A stretch of DNA of 64,000 nt from Oscillospiraceae bacterium. GTDB taxonomy: Bacteria; Bacillota; Clostridia; Oscillospirales; CAG-272. Below the pieces are notes generated by a model that worked only from the letters and a program-made list of their open reading frames with translations, did not search any database and was not told the origin of the DNA. Shown piece by piece: positions 26,428 to 35,700 of this stretch; positions within the stretch are counted from its first letter, which is position 1, and the number at the start of each line of letters is the position of its first letter. The translations under genes and the position numbers were made by a program. The stretch covers positions 62,001-126,000 of the forward strand of contig SVTK01000004.1 in the NCBI GenBank assembly GCA_015063805.1, read 5' to 3'.

Positions 26428-26467
26428 AAAGCCGTGTGCATCGAACCGATGCACACGGCTTTTTTCT
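26428..26467. terminator. terminator between fakA and the convergent isomerase gene
   Basis: The stem AAAGCCGTGTGCATCG / GATGCACACGGCTTT with a short loop and T run lies 17 bases after fakA. The A-rich left side lets it act in both directions. Confidence 0.88.
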
Positions 26468-26470
26468 GCG

Positions 26471-27352
26471 TTATTTCGCCATGGAGAGCAGCTGCTCACC
26501 GAGGCTGTGGACAAAGCGGCACCAGTCAGAGCGGAACTCTGCGGGGAAGCGATGGGAACCGATCTCAAAGGCAAAATCCCCGGTATACCCGATCTCAGCC
26601 AGGGCGTGCATAGTATCCGACCAGTTAATGCTGCCCATGAAAGGCGGCAGATGGGTGTCCCCGTCCCGATTGTTGTCGTTGATATGGGTTGCCTTCAGCC
26701 GGCTTCCCGCCATGCGGATAAACTCACCCACATGGATACCGCTGACGTGGGCGTGACCGGTGTCGATGCAGATGCCCACGGCGGGATCGTTGATGGTGTC
26801 CACCAACTCGATCAGCTCCTCAGGGTCGCCTCCGCAGTAGCGACGGCGCCTGCCGCCGAAATCCACCATATTCTCCACGGCAATACCGATTCCCACCTTT
26901 TTCGCCGCCTCAATGAAGGGGGAAAGGTAGCGCAGGTTGGCCTCCCTTGCCTTTTTGCGATTGTACAGCGGATCATGGGGCAGATTGGAGGGATGCATCA
27001 CCATCCAGTCGGCACCCAGCATTTTGGTGGCCTCGATGCAGCGGTAGTTCATAGCCCAGACGAAATCAGCATCGGCAAAGTTGGGGTCGTCCCAGTTGCC
27101 GCCGCCCAGGGTCTGTCCGTGGGTCTGCCGGAAGATGATCCCCAGGCGGTCGGCCAAAGCGCGGGTCTCCAGAGTCCATTCCCGCCAGTTATCCTCGCTG
27201 AGGGGACGGCCGTGACAGCTGTAGGCCCAGAGGTGACCGTCCACCTCGGTGAAGCCGGCTTCTCTGAGGGCGGTAAGGCTTTCTTCAATGGTATAATAAC
27301 GATTCTGACCGGGCACATTGCTCATCAGCCAGGTGGAAGTGGAAAGTGTCAT
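26471..27352 (-). CDS. sugar phosphate isomerase/epimerase family protein (AP-endonuclease-2-like TIM barrel)
   Basis: This 293-residue protein of the xylose-isomerase-like TIM-barrel superfamily contains typical metal-site stretches: VENMVDFGG, ICIDTGHAHVSG, HINDNNRDGDTHLPP and FEIGSHR. Such proteins isomerise or epimerise sugars, inositols or sugar acids. The ATG at 27352 was chosen for its AAGGAG, 8 bases away, and the promoter just upstream. No sugar-operon neighbours are present, so the substrate is open. The start begins MTLSTSTW. Confidence 0.84.
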   Translation of the reverse strand: MTLSTSTWLMSNVPGQNRYYTIEESLTALREAGFTEVDGHLWAYSCHGRPLSEDNWREWTLETRALADRLGIIFRQTHGQTLGGGNWDDPNFADADFVWAMNYRCIEATKMLGADWMVMHPSNLPHDPLYNRKKAREANLRYLSPFIEAAKKVGIGIAVENMVDFGGRRRRYCGGDPEELIELVDTINDPAVGICIDTGHAHVSGIHVGEFIRMAGSRLKATHINDNNRDGDTHLPPFMGSINWSDTMHALAEIGYTGDFAFEIGSHRFPAEFRSDWCRFVHSLGEQLLSMAK

Positions 27353-27418
27353 GATGCGATCTCCTTTTGCAAGTGACGCGGATAAACGAAGCACGCATCC
27401 GCCGTCGGATTCGGGTAT

Positions 27419-27447
27419 ATTATACCGAATATTCGGAGCAATGTCAA
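27419..27447 (-). promoter_or_regulatory. promoter of the isomerase/epimerase gene
   Basis: Minus-strand TTGACA (27447-27442) and TATAAT (27424-27419) are spaced by 17 bp. Confidence 0.88.
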
Positions 27448-27458
27448 TGCAATCTTCC

Positions 27459-27501
27459 ACAAAAGAGTGCGGGATGCCGTGTGTTTCCACGGCATCCCGC
27501 A
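27459..27501 (-). terminator. terminator of the SLH protein gene
   Basis: The stem TGCGGGATGCCGTG / CACGGCATCCCGCA lies 16 bases downstream of the stop and is followed on the minus strand by CTCTTTTG. Confidence 0.8.
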
Positions 27502-27516
27502 TCGTCAGCTGCATGA

Positions 27517-29247
27517 TCAGCTGTCCATCTTCAAACAAAATCTCGTCAGAATCGCCGCCACCTCTGCGCGATTGGCGGCGCGGGTCATGTCCACCATGTT
27601 CGTGTCGATGTCTTCCAGCAGGCCCTTATCTGCGGCCCAGCTCACACTGTCCCGGGCCCAGTCGCTGGAGAGGTACATGGCGGTATGAACGCTCACCTCG
27701 GCACTTCCGGCATAACGGTGGAGAATGGCCACCGCCTGTTCCCGGGTAAGGGCATCATCGGGATAGAATTTTCCATCACCGTAGCCCTCCACGATTTTCT
27801 TGGAGGAAGCCCATGCCACCGCCTTGGAATACCACTGTCCGGCAGGCACGTCGGAGAAGGACGCAACCCTGGAGGAAGGCTCACCGGCCATACGCCAGAG
27901 CATGGTCACCATCTGCGCCCGGGTCAGAGTCATGTCGGGGCTGAACACCGTGTCCCCGGTGCCCCGCATAATGCCCTCTTGGTACACGTGCTTCATGTCG
28001 TCGTAGAACCAGTCGTCCTCTGCCACATCGGCGAAGGGATTGGCCCATTTAAAGGTTACCTTAATGGTCTGACTCTCACGAATATCGGAGAAGGTATAGG
28101 TCCCCGCTGCCTCCACCTGCTTACCGTTCACGGTAACGGTGTCGATACAGTATCCCGGATCAGGCAGGACGGTACAGGTCATCTCGCTGCCCTCCTCAAC
28201 ACGGGTAAGGCCGGCAGGGGTGATCTTTCCCCCGGCACCCGCCTCGGCAGTCACGCTGAGACCGCGGCTGCTGACCAGGGGCTTCACATCCTTGAAGGTA
28301 TAGGCGTCAAAGGAATACACACCGTCGTCGCTGGAACCATTGATGTACCGACGGCCGTTGGTGTTGAAATAGATCTTTCCGTCGGGGGCCACGTCGCAGT
28401 CCTCGATCTCGAAAAGACCGTAGTAATTGTCCGAGACGATATAGAAAACAAGGTCGGGCGTGGTCAGCCGATAAGAGGTTGCCCGGGAGAGATCATAGCC
28501 AAGAATGATGCTGTGGTTGATGGTCTCTACCACGTGGTTTCCGGTAATAATCACCAATACTATATCCCCCACCACGCCGATGCCCTGGCCAAGCCATCCG
28601 GAAAAATTATAGGTCTTTCCGTCAATGACGGGTGTAGTGGGATTCAGCGAATACTTGGGGACCAGCTTGATCTCATCCGTGTCGGCATCCAGATCCAGCG
28701 TAGCGTAATGAAGATCGTAGCCCTGGCGGCACAGGAAGGTAATCACACTGCCCTCCACCGACTTCACCGACAGACTTCCGGGGGAAACCGTATTGCTGCC
28801 CCGCTTGGTGGTGTATTCCCCGTGCAGCTTCAGCTTGGTGTCCTGCACCTCAAAAATCACCACACCGCCTCCATAGGTCAGCACGGTAAGGTATTCCACC
28901 TCGTCCACTGTCACCACATCCATGTCGTTGGCATGGCCCAGGCATTCAAAATACCCTCTTCCCGTGGCGGCATCCCGCATTTTTACGGTTTTGCCGCTCT
29001 CCCGGTCCACGCGGGTAATGGTGGCAATGCTGTTATCGCCGCCAACCTGCGCGGCGTAAATGTATTTCTCTCCCACCGCCATGCCCTGAGAGGAATAGCA
29101 TCCGCTGCTCTCGGGGAGCTTGGCGATCTCGGTAAGGTCGCTGTCATTGTACTGCTTCAGCGCAGCCGAAGACGGAAAAGCCGCAGCAGCAGACAGCGAA
29201 ACCACGCACAGAAAAAGGGCAAGAAAACGCAGAAAAGGCTTCTTCAT
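27517..29247 (-). CDS. secreted S-layer-homology domain protein
   Basis: This 576-residue exported protein has a classical signal peptide (about 29 residues, ending SSAA) and about 330 residues rich in beta-strands that resemble a propeller-like domain. A short Bacterial repeat-type module (TVTVNGKQV...YTFSDI) follows, then three SLH repeats at about 404-460 (FADVAEDDWFY), 465-520 (FSDVPAGQWYSKA) and 525-576. SLH repeats bind pyruvylated cell-wall polymers and hold the protein on the surface. AGGAG lies 10 bases before the ATG; upstream in-frame codons run into the promoter. The role of the middle domain is unknown. Confidence 0.87.
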   Translation of the reverse strand: MKKPFLRFLALFLCVVSLSAAAAFPSSAALKQYNDSDLTEIAKLPESSGCYSSQGMAVGEKYIYAAQVGGDNSIATITRVDRESGKTVKMRDAATGRGYFECLGHANDMDVVTVDEVEYLTVLTYGGGVVIFEVQDTKLKLHGEYTTKRGSNTVSPGSLSVKSVEGSVITFLCRQGYDLHYATLDLDADTDEIKLVPKYSLNPTTPVIDGKTYNFSGWLGQGIGVVGDIVLVIITGNHVVETINHSIILGYDLSRATSYRLTTPDLVFYIVSDNYYGLFEIEDCDVAPDGKIYFNTNGRRYINGSSDDGVYSFDAYTFKDVKPLVSSRGLSVTAEAGAGGKITPAGLTRVEEGSEMTCTVLPDPGYCIDTVTVNGKQVEAAGTYTFSDIRESQTIKVTFKWANPFADVAEDDWFYDDMKHVYQEGIMRGTGDTVFSPDMTLTRAQMVTMLWRMAGEPSSRVASFSDVPAGQWYSKAVAWASSKKIVEGYGDGKFYPDDALTREQAVAILHRYAGSAEVSVHTAMYLSSDWARDSVSWAADKGLLEDIDTNMVDMTRAANRAEVAAILTRFCLKMDS

Positions 29248-29353
29248 GGGGAAATCTCCTATCAAAACGGAATAAGAAAAGCCGAACACCGCAGCATAGG
29301 CACCCCCCGCCGCGGCTTCGGAAACAACGCAACCCGCCTGGATCACTTTGACA

Positions 29354-29382
29354 ATTATAGCACAATCTCCGCTCAAAATCAA
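29354..29382 (-). promoter_or_regulatory. promoter of the SLH protein gene
   Basis: Minus-strand TTGATT (29382-29377) and TATAAT (29359-29354) are spaced by 17 bp. Confidence 0.8.
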
Positions 29383-29424
29383 TATTTTTGCCCCCCAGGG
29401 GACAAAAATTTACATCACATACAC

Positions 29425-29463
29425 AAACGGGGAGCCGCGCAAATCTGCGCGGCTCCCCGTTTA
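29425..29463 (-). terminator. terminator after hemW
   Basis: The stem AAACGGGGAGCCGCGCA / TGCGCGGCTCCCCGTTT is a long perfect palindrome with a 4-base loop, 12 bases after the hemW stop. Confidence 0.85.
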
Positions 29464-29474
29464 TCGGGAACGCC

Positions 29475-30656
29475 TCAATTCTCCGCCCCGGCGTAATCCA
29501 AGGGCAGCACCGAGGAAAGGATATAATTGCTGACATACATTCCCTTGGCGGTGAAGGCATAGCGGTCGCCGTCAAAGGTCACAAAGCCATCGGGAATATA
29601 AGCCTTCAGCTTCTCCCCGCAGTAGGCATCCAGCGAACTGCCAAAGCGATCCTCAAACTCGGCCGCACTGACGCCATCCGACAGGCGCATCCCCAGCATC
29701 ACAAACTCGCTCATGCGCTCATCCTCGTGGATCTCCCGGCGGTCCTCCCAAATGGTGTCGGCCTGACCCACCAGCTCCAGTCCGTCAATGTAAACCCCGA
29801 TATCCCGGAGCGCCGAGAAACGCTCGCCCCCGAAATCGCTGTGGGCGGCAGCACCCAGGCCCAGGTATTCCCCGCACTGCCAATACTTGAGGTTGTGGCG
29901 ACAGCGGAAACCGGGACGGGCGAAATTGCTGATCTCATACTGGGCATAGCCCCGGGTCGCCAGGTAGTCCACGCACTGCATATACATACTATACTCGGTG
30001 TCCTCATCGGGCAAAAACAGCTCGTTCTGCATGGCATGGAAGGGGGTGCCCTCCTCGATCTTCAGCCCGTATACCGAAATATGCTCAGGCCCCAGGAGGG
30101 AGGCCACATTCAGCGACTTGAGGAAGGAAGCCTCACTCTGACGGGGAATACCGTACATCAGATCCACATTGATGTTGTCAAAGCCTGCATCCCGCGCATC
30201 CGAGAAGGTCTGCTCAAACTCCTCCCGGGAGTGAACACGGCCGAGCAGCACCAGCTCGCTGTCATGGGCAGACTGCAGTCCCATGCTCAGACGGTTGACC
30301 CCCGCCCGGTGCAGCTTCCGCAGATCCCGCAGATCCACCGTAGCAGGGTTTGCCTCCACCGTGATCTCCACATCATCGGTCAGGGAGAAATTCCGCCACA
30401 GAGAATCAATCACCCGGTGCAGCAGCTTCGGGGGCAGCACGGTGGGCGTTCCCCCGCCGATGAACACGCTGTCCACCTCATATCCGCGGCAGGCAGATGC
30501 CCAGTCCTCCATCTGCAGCTGAAGCGCAGAAACATACCGCTTCTGCTGCGTCTCATCCTCCGGTACAAAGGAGTAAAAATCACAGTAAGCGCACTTCGAC
30601 GCGCAGAAAGGAATATGCACATACAAGCCCAGCGGCTTGTTATCCGCCTTTTTCAT
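29475..30656 (-). CDS. hemW: HemW-like radical SAM protein (heme chaperone / HemN relative)
   Basis: This 393-residue radical-SAM protein has HIPFCASKCAYCDF carrying the CxxxCxxC cluster site, then GGGTPTVLP and the C-terminal HemN domain. HemW proteins were long called oxygen-independent coproporphyrinogen oxidases but lack that activity and bind heme. The ATG at 30656 is preferred: AGGTGG lies 11 bases upstream, whereas the upstream GTG at 30671 sits on the ribosome site itself. It lies downstream of lepA in the same direction, a conserved Firmicute arrangement, separated by a palindromic repeat. Confidence 0.88.
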   Translation of the reverse strand: MKKADNKPLGLYVHIPFCASKCAYCDFYSFVPEDETQQKRYVSALQLQMEDWASACRGYEVDSVFIGGGTPTVLPPKLLHRVIDSLWRNFSLTDDVEITVEANPATVDLRDLRKLHRAGVNRLSMGLQSAHDSELVLLGRVHSREEFEQTFSDARDAGFDNINVDLMYGIPRQSEASFLKSLNVASLLGPEHISVYGLKIEEGTPFHAMQNELFLPDEDTEYSMYMQCVDYLATRGYAQYEISNFARPGFRCRHNLKYWQCGEYLGLGAAAHSDFGGERFSALRDIGVYIDGLELVGQADTIWEDRREIHEDERMSEFVMLGMRLSDGVSAAEFEDRFGSSLDAYCGEKLKAYIPDGFVTFDGDRYAFTAKGMYVSNYILSSVLPLDYAGAEN

Positions 30657-30689
30657 CGGAAGAATATCCACCTTTCACACAAAATTTCA

Positions 30690-30764
30690 GGAAGTTTTTG
30701 CGGGATCCTTAAGGGTGCTTTTTTCAAAAAGCACCCTTAAGCGGGGCCCGGGGCAGCGCCCCGC
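30690..30764. repeat. dispersed palindromic repeat, copy D (complete single unit)
   Basis: A complete 75-bp unit reads GGAAGTTTTTGCGGG, then the TTAAGGGTGC/GCACCCTTAA hairpin around TTTTTTCAAAAA (30709-30740), then the GGGGCAGCGCCCC module. It begins 4 bases after the lepA stop. Confidence 0.88.
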
Positions 30765-30768
30765 AACC

Positions 30769-32580
30769 TTATTCATCATCCAAGCGAAGCACCGCCATAA
30801 AGGCCTCGGGGGTAACCTGTACCGAGCCCAGCTGACGCATCTTCTTCTTGCCTTCCTTCTGCTTTTCCAGCAGCTTCTTCTTGCGGGTAATGTCACCGCC
30901 GTAGCACTTGGCCAGCACATCCTTACGCAGAGCCTTCACCGTCTCGCGGGCAATCACCTTCGAACCGATGGCCGCCTGAATCGGCACCTCAAAGAGCTGG
31001 CGCGGGATGTTCTCCTTCAGCTTCTCGGCGATCTTGCGGGCACGGCCGTAGGCCTTCTCCTCGTGGACAATGAAGGACAGGGCATCCACCTGCTCGCCGT
31101 TGAGCAGGAAATCCAGCTTCACCAGCTTGGACTGACGATACTCGGCAAACTCATAGTCCAGGGACGCGTACCCCTTGGAACGGGACTTCAGGGCATCGAA
31201 AAAGTCGTAGATGATCTCGTTGAGGGGCAGCTCATAATGCAGCTCCACCCGCTCGGAATCCAGATACTTCATGTCAATGAAGGTGCCCCGGCGGTCCTGG
31301 CAGAGATCCATCAGCCCGCCCACATAATCGGTGGGGGTGATGATGCTGGCCTTCACAATGGGCTCGGCCGCCATCTCGATCTCGTCGGCAGAGGGATAGT
31401 TGGAGGGGTTGTCGATCCGCTCCACCTCGCCGCCCCGGCGCTTGACCTCGTAGATAACACTGGGAGCGGTGGTGATCAGATCCAGGTTGAACTCCCGCTC
31501 CAGCCGCTCTTCAATAATCTCCATGTGCAGAAGGCCCAAAAATCCGCAGCGGAAGCCAAAGCCCAGAGCAATGGAGGTCTCGGGCTCGAACACAAGAGCC
31601 GCATCGTTGAGCTGCAGCTTCTCCAGCGCATCCCGCAGATCGCCGTAGCGTGCACCGTCGGCAGGATAAATACCCGCATAAACCATGGGTACCACATTCT
31701 TGAATCCCGGCAGAGGTGCATCGGCGGGGCGGTCGGCATGGGTCACGGTATCACCCACCCGGGTGTCGGCCACGTTCTTGATGGAGGCGGTGATGTACCC
31801 TACCTCGCCTGCCCGCAGGGCTTCGCACTTGGCCAGGCCGAAGGCCTCCATGGTGCCCACATCCACCACCTCAAACTCGGCGCCCCCCGCCATCATGCGG
31901 ATGCGGTCGCCGGAGCGCAGGGTGCCGTCCACCACGCGGACATATACCACAACGCCGAGATAGGAGTCGTAGTAGGAATCAAAAATCAGACATTTCAGGG
32001 GAGCATTCTCGTCCCCCCCGGGGGCGGGAATATCCGAGACGATCTTATCCAGCACCCGATCGATGTTCAGCCCCATCTTGGCAGAAACGGCGGGGCAATC
32101 CTCGGCGGGAATGCCGATGACGTCCTCGATCTCACCGCGGACCTTGTCCACATCCGCCGAGGGAAGGTCGATCTTGTTGATGACGGGCACGATCTCCAGG
32201 TTGGCATCCACCGCCAGGTAGGCGTTGCCCAGGGTCTGGGCCTCGATGCCCTGAGTGGCATCGACGATGAGCAGCGCGCCCTCGCAGGCGTTGAGGGAGC
32301 GGCTGACCTCATAGTTGAAGTCCACGTGGCCGGGGGTGTCGATGAGATTCAGCACATAGGCCTGCCCGTCGGGAGCGGTATAATCCAGCTTGACGGCGCG
32401 AGCCTTGATGGTAATGCCACGCTCCTTCTCCAGATCCATGTTGTCCAGCATCTGCTCGGTCACGTCCCGCTTGGCCACCGCCTGGGTGTGCTCCAGGATG
32501 CGGTCGGCCAGGGTGGATTTGCCGTGGTCGATGTGGGCAATGATGGAGAAATTGCGAATGTGGGATTGACGTTCGGTCAT
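30769..32580 (-). CDS. lepA: elongation factor 4 (LepA)
   Basis: This 603-residue translational GTPase back-translocates or remodels ribosomes and helps 30S assembly. The G1 motif AHIDHGKST, the switch region DTPGHVDF and the NKIDLPSA G4 motif are present. The LepA-specific C-terminal domain follows ([23 protein letters not shown]). The ATG at 32580 has AAAGGAAAA before it. Palindromic repeats lie on both sides within the thiI-ECF-lepA-hemW cluster. Confidence 0.96.
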   Translation of the reverse strand: MTERQSHIRNFSIIAHIDHGKSTLADRILEHTQAVAKRDVTEQMLDNMDLEKERGITIKARAVKLDYTAPDGQAYVLNLIDTPGHVDFNYEVSRSLNACEGALLIVDATQGIEAQTLGNAYLAVDANLEIVPVINKIDLPSADVDKVRGEIEDVIGIPAEDCPAVSAKMGLNIDRVLDKIVSDIPAPGGDENAPLKCLIFDSYYDSYLGVVVYVRVVDGTLRSGDRIRMMAGGAEFEVVDVGTMEAFGLAKCEALRAGEVGYITASIKNVADTRVGDTVTHADRPADAPLPGFKNVVPMVYAGIYPADGARYGDLRDALEKLQLNDAALVFEPETSIALGFGFRCGFLGLLHMEIIEERLEREFNLDLITTAPSVIYEVKRRGGEVERIDNPSNYPSADEIEMAAEPIVKASIITPTDYVGGLMDLCQDRRGTFIDMKYLDSERVELHYELPLNEIIYDFFDALKSRSKGYASLDYEFAEYRQSKLVKLDFLLNGEQVDALSFIVHEEKAYGRARKIAEKLKENIPRQLFEVPIQAAIGSKVIARETVKALRKDVLAKCYGGDITRKKKLLEKQKEGKKKMRQLGSVQVTPEAFMAVLRLDDE

Positions 32581-32612
32581 AGGAATTTTCCTTTCAGAAA
32601 AACGTTGAGTCT

Positions 32613-32680
32613 CGGGGGAAGGGTGCCTTTTGAAAAAGGCTCCCTTCCCCCGCACCCCCATCCCGCGAAAACTTTCGCGC
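32613..32680. repeat. dispersed palindromic repeat, copy E (reverse orientation)
   Basis: The long arms CGGGGGAAGGGTGCC / GGCTCCCTTCCCCCG carry one T-T mismatch around TTTTGAAAAA. They are followed by CCCGCGAAAACTTTC. It lies between the ECF S component gene and lepA and is the one single unit whose polarity is opposite to the rule. Confidence 0.8.
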
Positions 32681-32707
32681 GGGGAGGCTGGGATGTGTAT
32701 GTAGGAA

Positions 32708-33226
32708 TCAGCGCAATTTTTTGAGGGCGGAGTAGGCTGCGGGAACCAGCACCAGCTGGATCACAATGCCGGGCAGGCCGGCGGCCACCGCTGCCGTGAC
32801 GCTTGCCGCGGCGGGGAAGGCCACGCCCACCAGCAGCTTGCCGCCCAGCCACAGACAGCCCGCATAGGCCAAACGGCCCGCCGCCTGGGCAAACAGGGTG
32901 GTGAGCAGCAGATTCAAGGTGTCAAACCGACGGAAGGCCCGCTCAAACAGCCCCGCCGCCAGGCCGTAGAAGATCAGCTCGATGAGCATGAAGGGATACT
33001 TCGCCGCAGGGGGCATCCCGAAAATGAGAAAACTCAGCGTCGGGGACAGCACCCCCACACTGGCCCCGCACAGCGGGCCGTAGAGCATCCCCGCCAACAG
33101 CACGGGAATGTGCATGGGCAAAAACATCCCGCCGGTAGCCGTTCCGCCAATCATGTGGAACACCTGAGGCAAAAGCACCCCAGCCGCCGACAGCAGCGCA
33201 GACCCGGTCATCTGCCGAACCGTCAT
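32708..33226 (-). CDS. ECF transporter S component (substrate unknown)
   Basis: This 172-residue membrane protein has about six hydrophobic helices and the ECF S-component signature [20 protein letters not shown] followed by [17 protein letters not shown] components bind a vitamin or similar micronutrient and dock on a shared energising module encoded elsewhere. The ATG at 33226 follows AGAGGTG. There is no riboswitch in front of it. Neighbouring thiI hints at nothing firm about the substrate. Confidence 0.8.
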   Translation of the reverse strand: MTVRQMTGSALLSAAGVLLPQVFHMIGGTATGGMFLPMHIPVLLAGMLYGPLCGASVGVLSPTLSFLIFGMPPAAKYPFMLIELIFYGLAAGLFERAFRRFDTLNLLLTTLFAQAAGRLAYAGCLWLGGKLLVGVAFPAAASVTAAVAAGLPGIVIQLVLVPAAYSALKKLR

Positions 33227-33245
33227 CACACACACCTCTTTCGTC

Positions 33246-33320
33246 GAAAGTTTTTGCGGGATTCTTAAGGGAGCTTTTTTCAAAAAGCTCCCTTAAGCGG
33301 GGCCCGGGGCAGTGCCCCGG
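33246..33320. repeat. dispersed palindromic repeat, copy F (complete single unit)
   Basis: GAAAGTTTTTGCGGG, a CTTAAGGGAGC/GCTCCCTTAAG hairpin (33264-33297) around the T6C-A5 core, and a GGGGCAGTGCCCC module ending 7 bases from the thiI stop. It is nearly identical to copy D except for the compensated stem changes. Confidence 0.9.
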
Positions 33321-33327
33321 TATCTCC

Positions 33328-34536
33328 TCAGTCCCGCTTCTGCCAAAAGGCCCGACTGCCGTCGGGACGGACATTCACATGGTACATACTCTCCCATGCC
33401 TCCTCCAACAGAGGCTCCCAGTCGATGAGTGCCTCCTGCGCCTCGACTTTGCTAAGCTCCGGGCGGGTGCGGGGATGGCGGGGCGTAAATACCGTACAGC
33501 AATCCTCAAAGGGAAGAATCGATGTCTCAAAGGTGTCGATCTTCCGGGCGATCTGAATGATCTCCTCCTTGTCCATACCCACGCAGGGGCGGAAAACGGG
33601 CAGAGATACCACCGAATTGGTCACCGCAAGGGCTTCCATGGTCTGCGAAGCCACCTGCCCCACGCTCTCTCCCGTGATGAGGGCGCCGCATTCAAATTCC
33701 TTCGCCGCCCGCTCAGCCAGCCGCATCATGGCGCGGCGAAGCAGGAGGGTGAAGTAATCCTCCTCGCAGCAGCGCTTCAGCTCCTCCTGAAGATGGGTCA
33801 GCGAGATCACGTGCACCCGGATGCTCCCCGCCCAGCCGGCCACAATGCCCGCCAGGTCCAGCACCTTGTCCCGGGCCTGCTCGCTGGTGTAGGGGTAGCT
33901 CTCAAAATGCAGAGCCTCCAGCTTCACGCCTCGCTTGGCCATCATCCAGCCCGCCACCGGGGAATCAATGCCCCCCGACAGCAGAAGAAGTCCCTTGCCG
34001 TTGGAGCCCAGGGGCATTCCCCCCGCGCCCTTGTACTGGCCGGCGTGAATGTATGCACCGTATTCGCGGATCTCGATGCGCACCACCACATCGGGGTTGT
34101 TCACATCCACCTTCAGCCGGGGACAGGCAGAGAGCAAAACCCCGCCGATCTCGGCCGAAATCTGGGGAGAGGACAGGGGGAAGGACTTGTCCGACCGCTT
34201 GGCCTCGCATTTGAAGGTCTTGGCCCCCGCCAAAAACTGGGGAATGTACTCCCGGGCCAGGGTGCGGATGGCATCCATGTCCTTGTCGCAGACGGCGGCG
34301 CGGGAAACACCCACAATGCCGAACACCTTCAGCGCGGACTCCAGCATCCCGTCGATATCACAGACGGCATCCTCCTTGGGCTCGATGTATATGGTGCTCT
34401 GGGAGCGGTAGATCGAGAAGTCACCATGCCGTGCGGCACGGAATTTCAGCTCGCGGCAGAGAAGATTCTCAAAGAAGGCACGGTTTGCCCCCTTGAGGAT
34501 AATCTCGCCGTATTTACAGAGAAGCAGTTCTTTCAT
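33328..34536 (-). CDS. thiI: tRNA 4-thiouridine synthase ThiI
   Basis: This 402-residue protein has a ferredoxin-like/THUMP N-terminal region and a PP-loop ATPase domain (LLLLSGGIDSPVAGW at about residue 180). It adenylates U8 of tRNA and helps insert sulfur; it can also contribute to thiazole synthesis. The rhodanese domain found in enterobacterial ThiI is absent, as in most Firmicutes. The DCCTVFTPRHP motif near the end is typical. The ATG at 34536 has AAAGGAAAC before it. It is the first gene of a minus-strand cluster. Confidence 0.94.
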   Translation of the reverse strand: MKELLLCKYGEIILKGANRAFFENLLCRELKFRAARHGDFSIYRSQSTIYIEPKEDAVCDIDGMLESALKVFGIVGVSRAAVCDKDMDAIRTLAREYIPQFLAGAKTFKCEAKRSDKSFPLSSPQISAEIGGVLLSACPRLKVDVNNPDVVVRIEIREYGAYIHAGQYKGAGGMPLGSNGKGLLLLSGGIDSPVAGWMMAKRGVKLEALHFESYPYTSEQARDKVLDLAGIVAGWAGSIRVHVISLTHLQEELKRCCEEDYFTLLLRRAMMRLAERAAKEFECGALITGESVGQVASQTMEALAVTNSVVSLPVFRPCVGMDKEEIIQIARKIDTFETSILPFEDCCTVFTPRHPRTRPELSKVEAQEALIDWEPLLEEAWESMYHVNVRPDGSRAFWQKRD

Positions 34537-34572
34537 TCTCTTGTTTCCTTTCGGATGGTTAATCATCTATTT

Positions 34573-34601
34573 ATTGTAACACAAATCTCCGAAAATAGCA
34601 A
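34573..34601 (-). promoter_or_regulatory. promoter of the thiI cluster
   Basis: Minus-strand TTGCTA (34601-34596) and TACAAT (34578-34573) are spaced by 17 bp, 37 bases upstream of thiI. Confidence 0.75.
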
Positions 34602-34734
34602 GAGGGATTTCATCGGGAGAGCGGCACATTGACGAGGATTACCCGCACGGGTTTGTGGGCGGCACGGAAGAGATCGAGGTGGGCAAACGTTCCATATAAC
34701 GCCTGCTTCAAGATTCCCCGTTTCATGCAAAAAC

Positions 34735-34776
34735 AAAAGGAAGATGCGGCGCATCCAGCGCCGCATCTTCCTTTTT
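34735..34776. terminator. bidirectional terminator next to a small unknown gene
   Basis: The stem AAAGGAAGATGCGGCG / CGCCGCATCTTCCTTTT has A and T runs outside. It touches the stop codon of the small minus-strand gene that follows. Confidence 0.85.
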
Positions 34777-35030
34777 TATCGTGCGTCGTTCTGCCCTTCG
34801 GTCATCCCGGCGGCGATGCCGCTGACCAGCTGCCGCATCTCGGCGCGGCTTCCCACTTTGCGAGCGCGGTCCAGCACGGCCCGGCGGCTTTCCTCGTCCA
34901 TCCGTGCGAAATTCTGCATGGCTGCCTCGTCCCGGGCCAGCATCATGGCCAGCCCCTGGGGCATACTTCTGTTCTCGTATTCCTTCATTTCGTCCACTGC
35001 CTCTCTGTTCTGCGGCCTTGCCGCAGACAT
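34776..35030 (-). CDS. small conserved-looking protein of unknown function
   Basis: I do not recognise this 84-residue soluble, highly charged protein. It is probably all-helical (AMMLARDEAAMQNFARMDEE and ARKVGSRAEMRQLVSG). The ATG at 35030 has AAAGGG 9-10 bases upstream; a second ATG at 34988 would give 70 residues beginning MKEYENRS and may be the true one. It stands alone with its own terminator and is divergent from the next gene. Confidence 0.6.
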   Translation of the reverse strand: MSAARPQNREAVDEMKEYENRSMPQGLAMMLARDEAAMQNFARMDEESRRAVLDRARKVGSRAEMRQLVSGIAAGMTEGQNDAR

Positions 35031-35109
35031 AGTATCTGACCCTTTTCCCCGCCCCATACGCGGCAAAATTCGGGCATTTTCGCATTTGCGAAAAATTTTG
35101 TCTATAATC

Positions 35110-35138
35110 TTGACAAACAAATCGTTTTGTGATAGGAT
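35110..35138 (+). promoter_or_regulatory. promoter of the 125-residue protein gene
   Basis: TTGACA (35110-35115) and TAGGAT (35133-35138) are spaced by 17 bp, 35 bases before the ATG. Confidence 0.7.
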
Positions 35139-35172
35139 AACGTCAGAAAAACAAACAAAAGGATGTGATTGC

Positions 35173-35550
35173 ATGACAAATCAACAGAAGAGAAGCGAGG
35201 ACGCCCTCATTCGCCTGTGCGGCGCCCTGCTGGAATTTGCCCCTGAGTCCCCCTGGACCGAATACATTGCCCGAGCCGAGGAAGCGGTGGGGACGCAGTT
35301 CGCCGACAATGACCAGGCCCAGCTGACCCGCCGCCTTTTGGTGGATGCGGTGAAGGGAAATTTGATCAACCGTCGGGTCAACGCCTACGAAACACTCCAG
35401 CGCAGACACAATCTCCCCCTGACTAAGCGGGAGTTCGCCGAGGAACGTACCACCTTCTGCCACGTCCTGGCCTACGAAGCCGGGCTGATCGACGCTCTCC
35501 CCGAACAAAACAGGGGAGCCGCAGAAAAAACCGCGGCTACCCCCTCCTAA
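35173..35550 (+). CDS. hypothetical 125-residue protein
   Basis: I do not recognise this protein. It is soluble and mostly helical by composition. The central part (DNDQAQLTRRLLVDAVKGNL) is regular, and the C-terminal tail is low-complexity and Ala/Thr-rich. AAAGGATG lies 8-13 bases before the ATG at 35173, and a promoter is present. Two hairpins follow it before a palindromic repeat pair. Confidence 0.65.
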   Translation: MTNQQKRSEDALIRLCGALLEFAPESPWTEYIARAEEAVGTQFADNDQAQLTRRLLVDAVKGNLINRRVNAYETLQRRHNLPLTKREFAEERTTFCHVLAYEAGLIDALPEQNRGAAEKTAATPS

Positions 35551-35572
35551 AAGCGGAATCAACACCGCTTTT
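35549..35572 (+). terminator. short terminator after the 125-residue protein gene
   Basis: The AAAAGCGG/CCGCTTTT stem overlaps the stop codon. A second, stronger hairpin (GGACGGCAGTC/GACTGCCGTCC with a T-rich tail) follows at 35616-35650. Confidence 0.65.
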
Positions 35573-35700
35573 CGCGCCTGCCCCGGGCTCTGCACTTGCA
35601 GGCCAACGGCGGCGCGGACGGCAGTCGATCGGGACTGCCGTCCTTCTCGATTACCGTGCTCTTAGGATTGCCCGCAGGACAGTGCGTTATACAGGAAATT

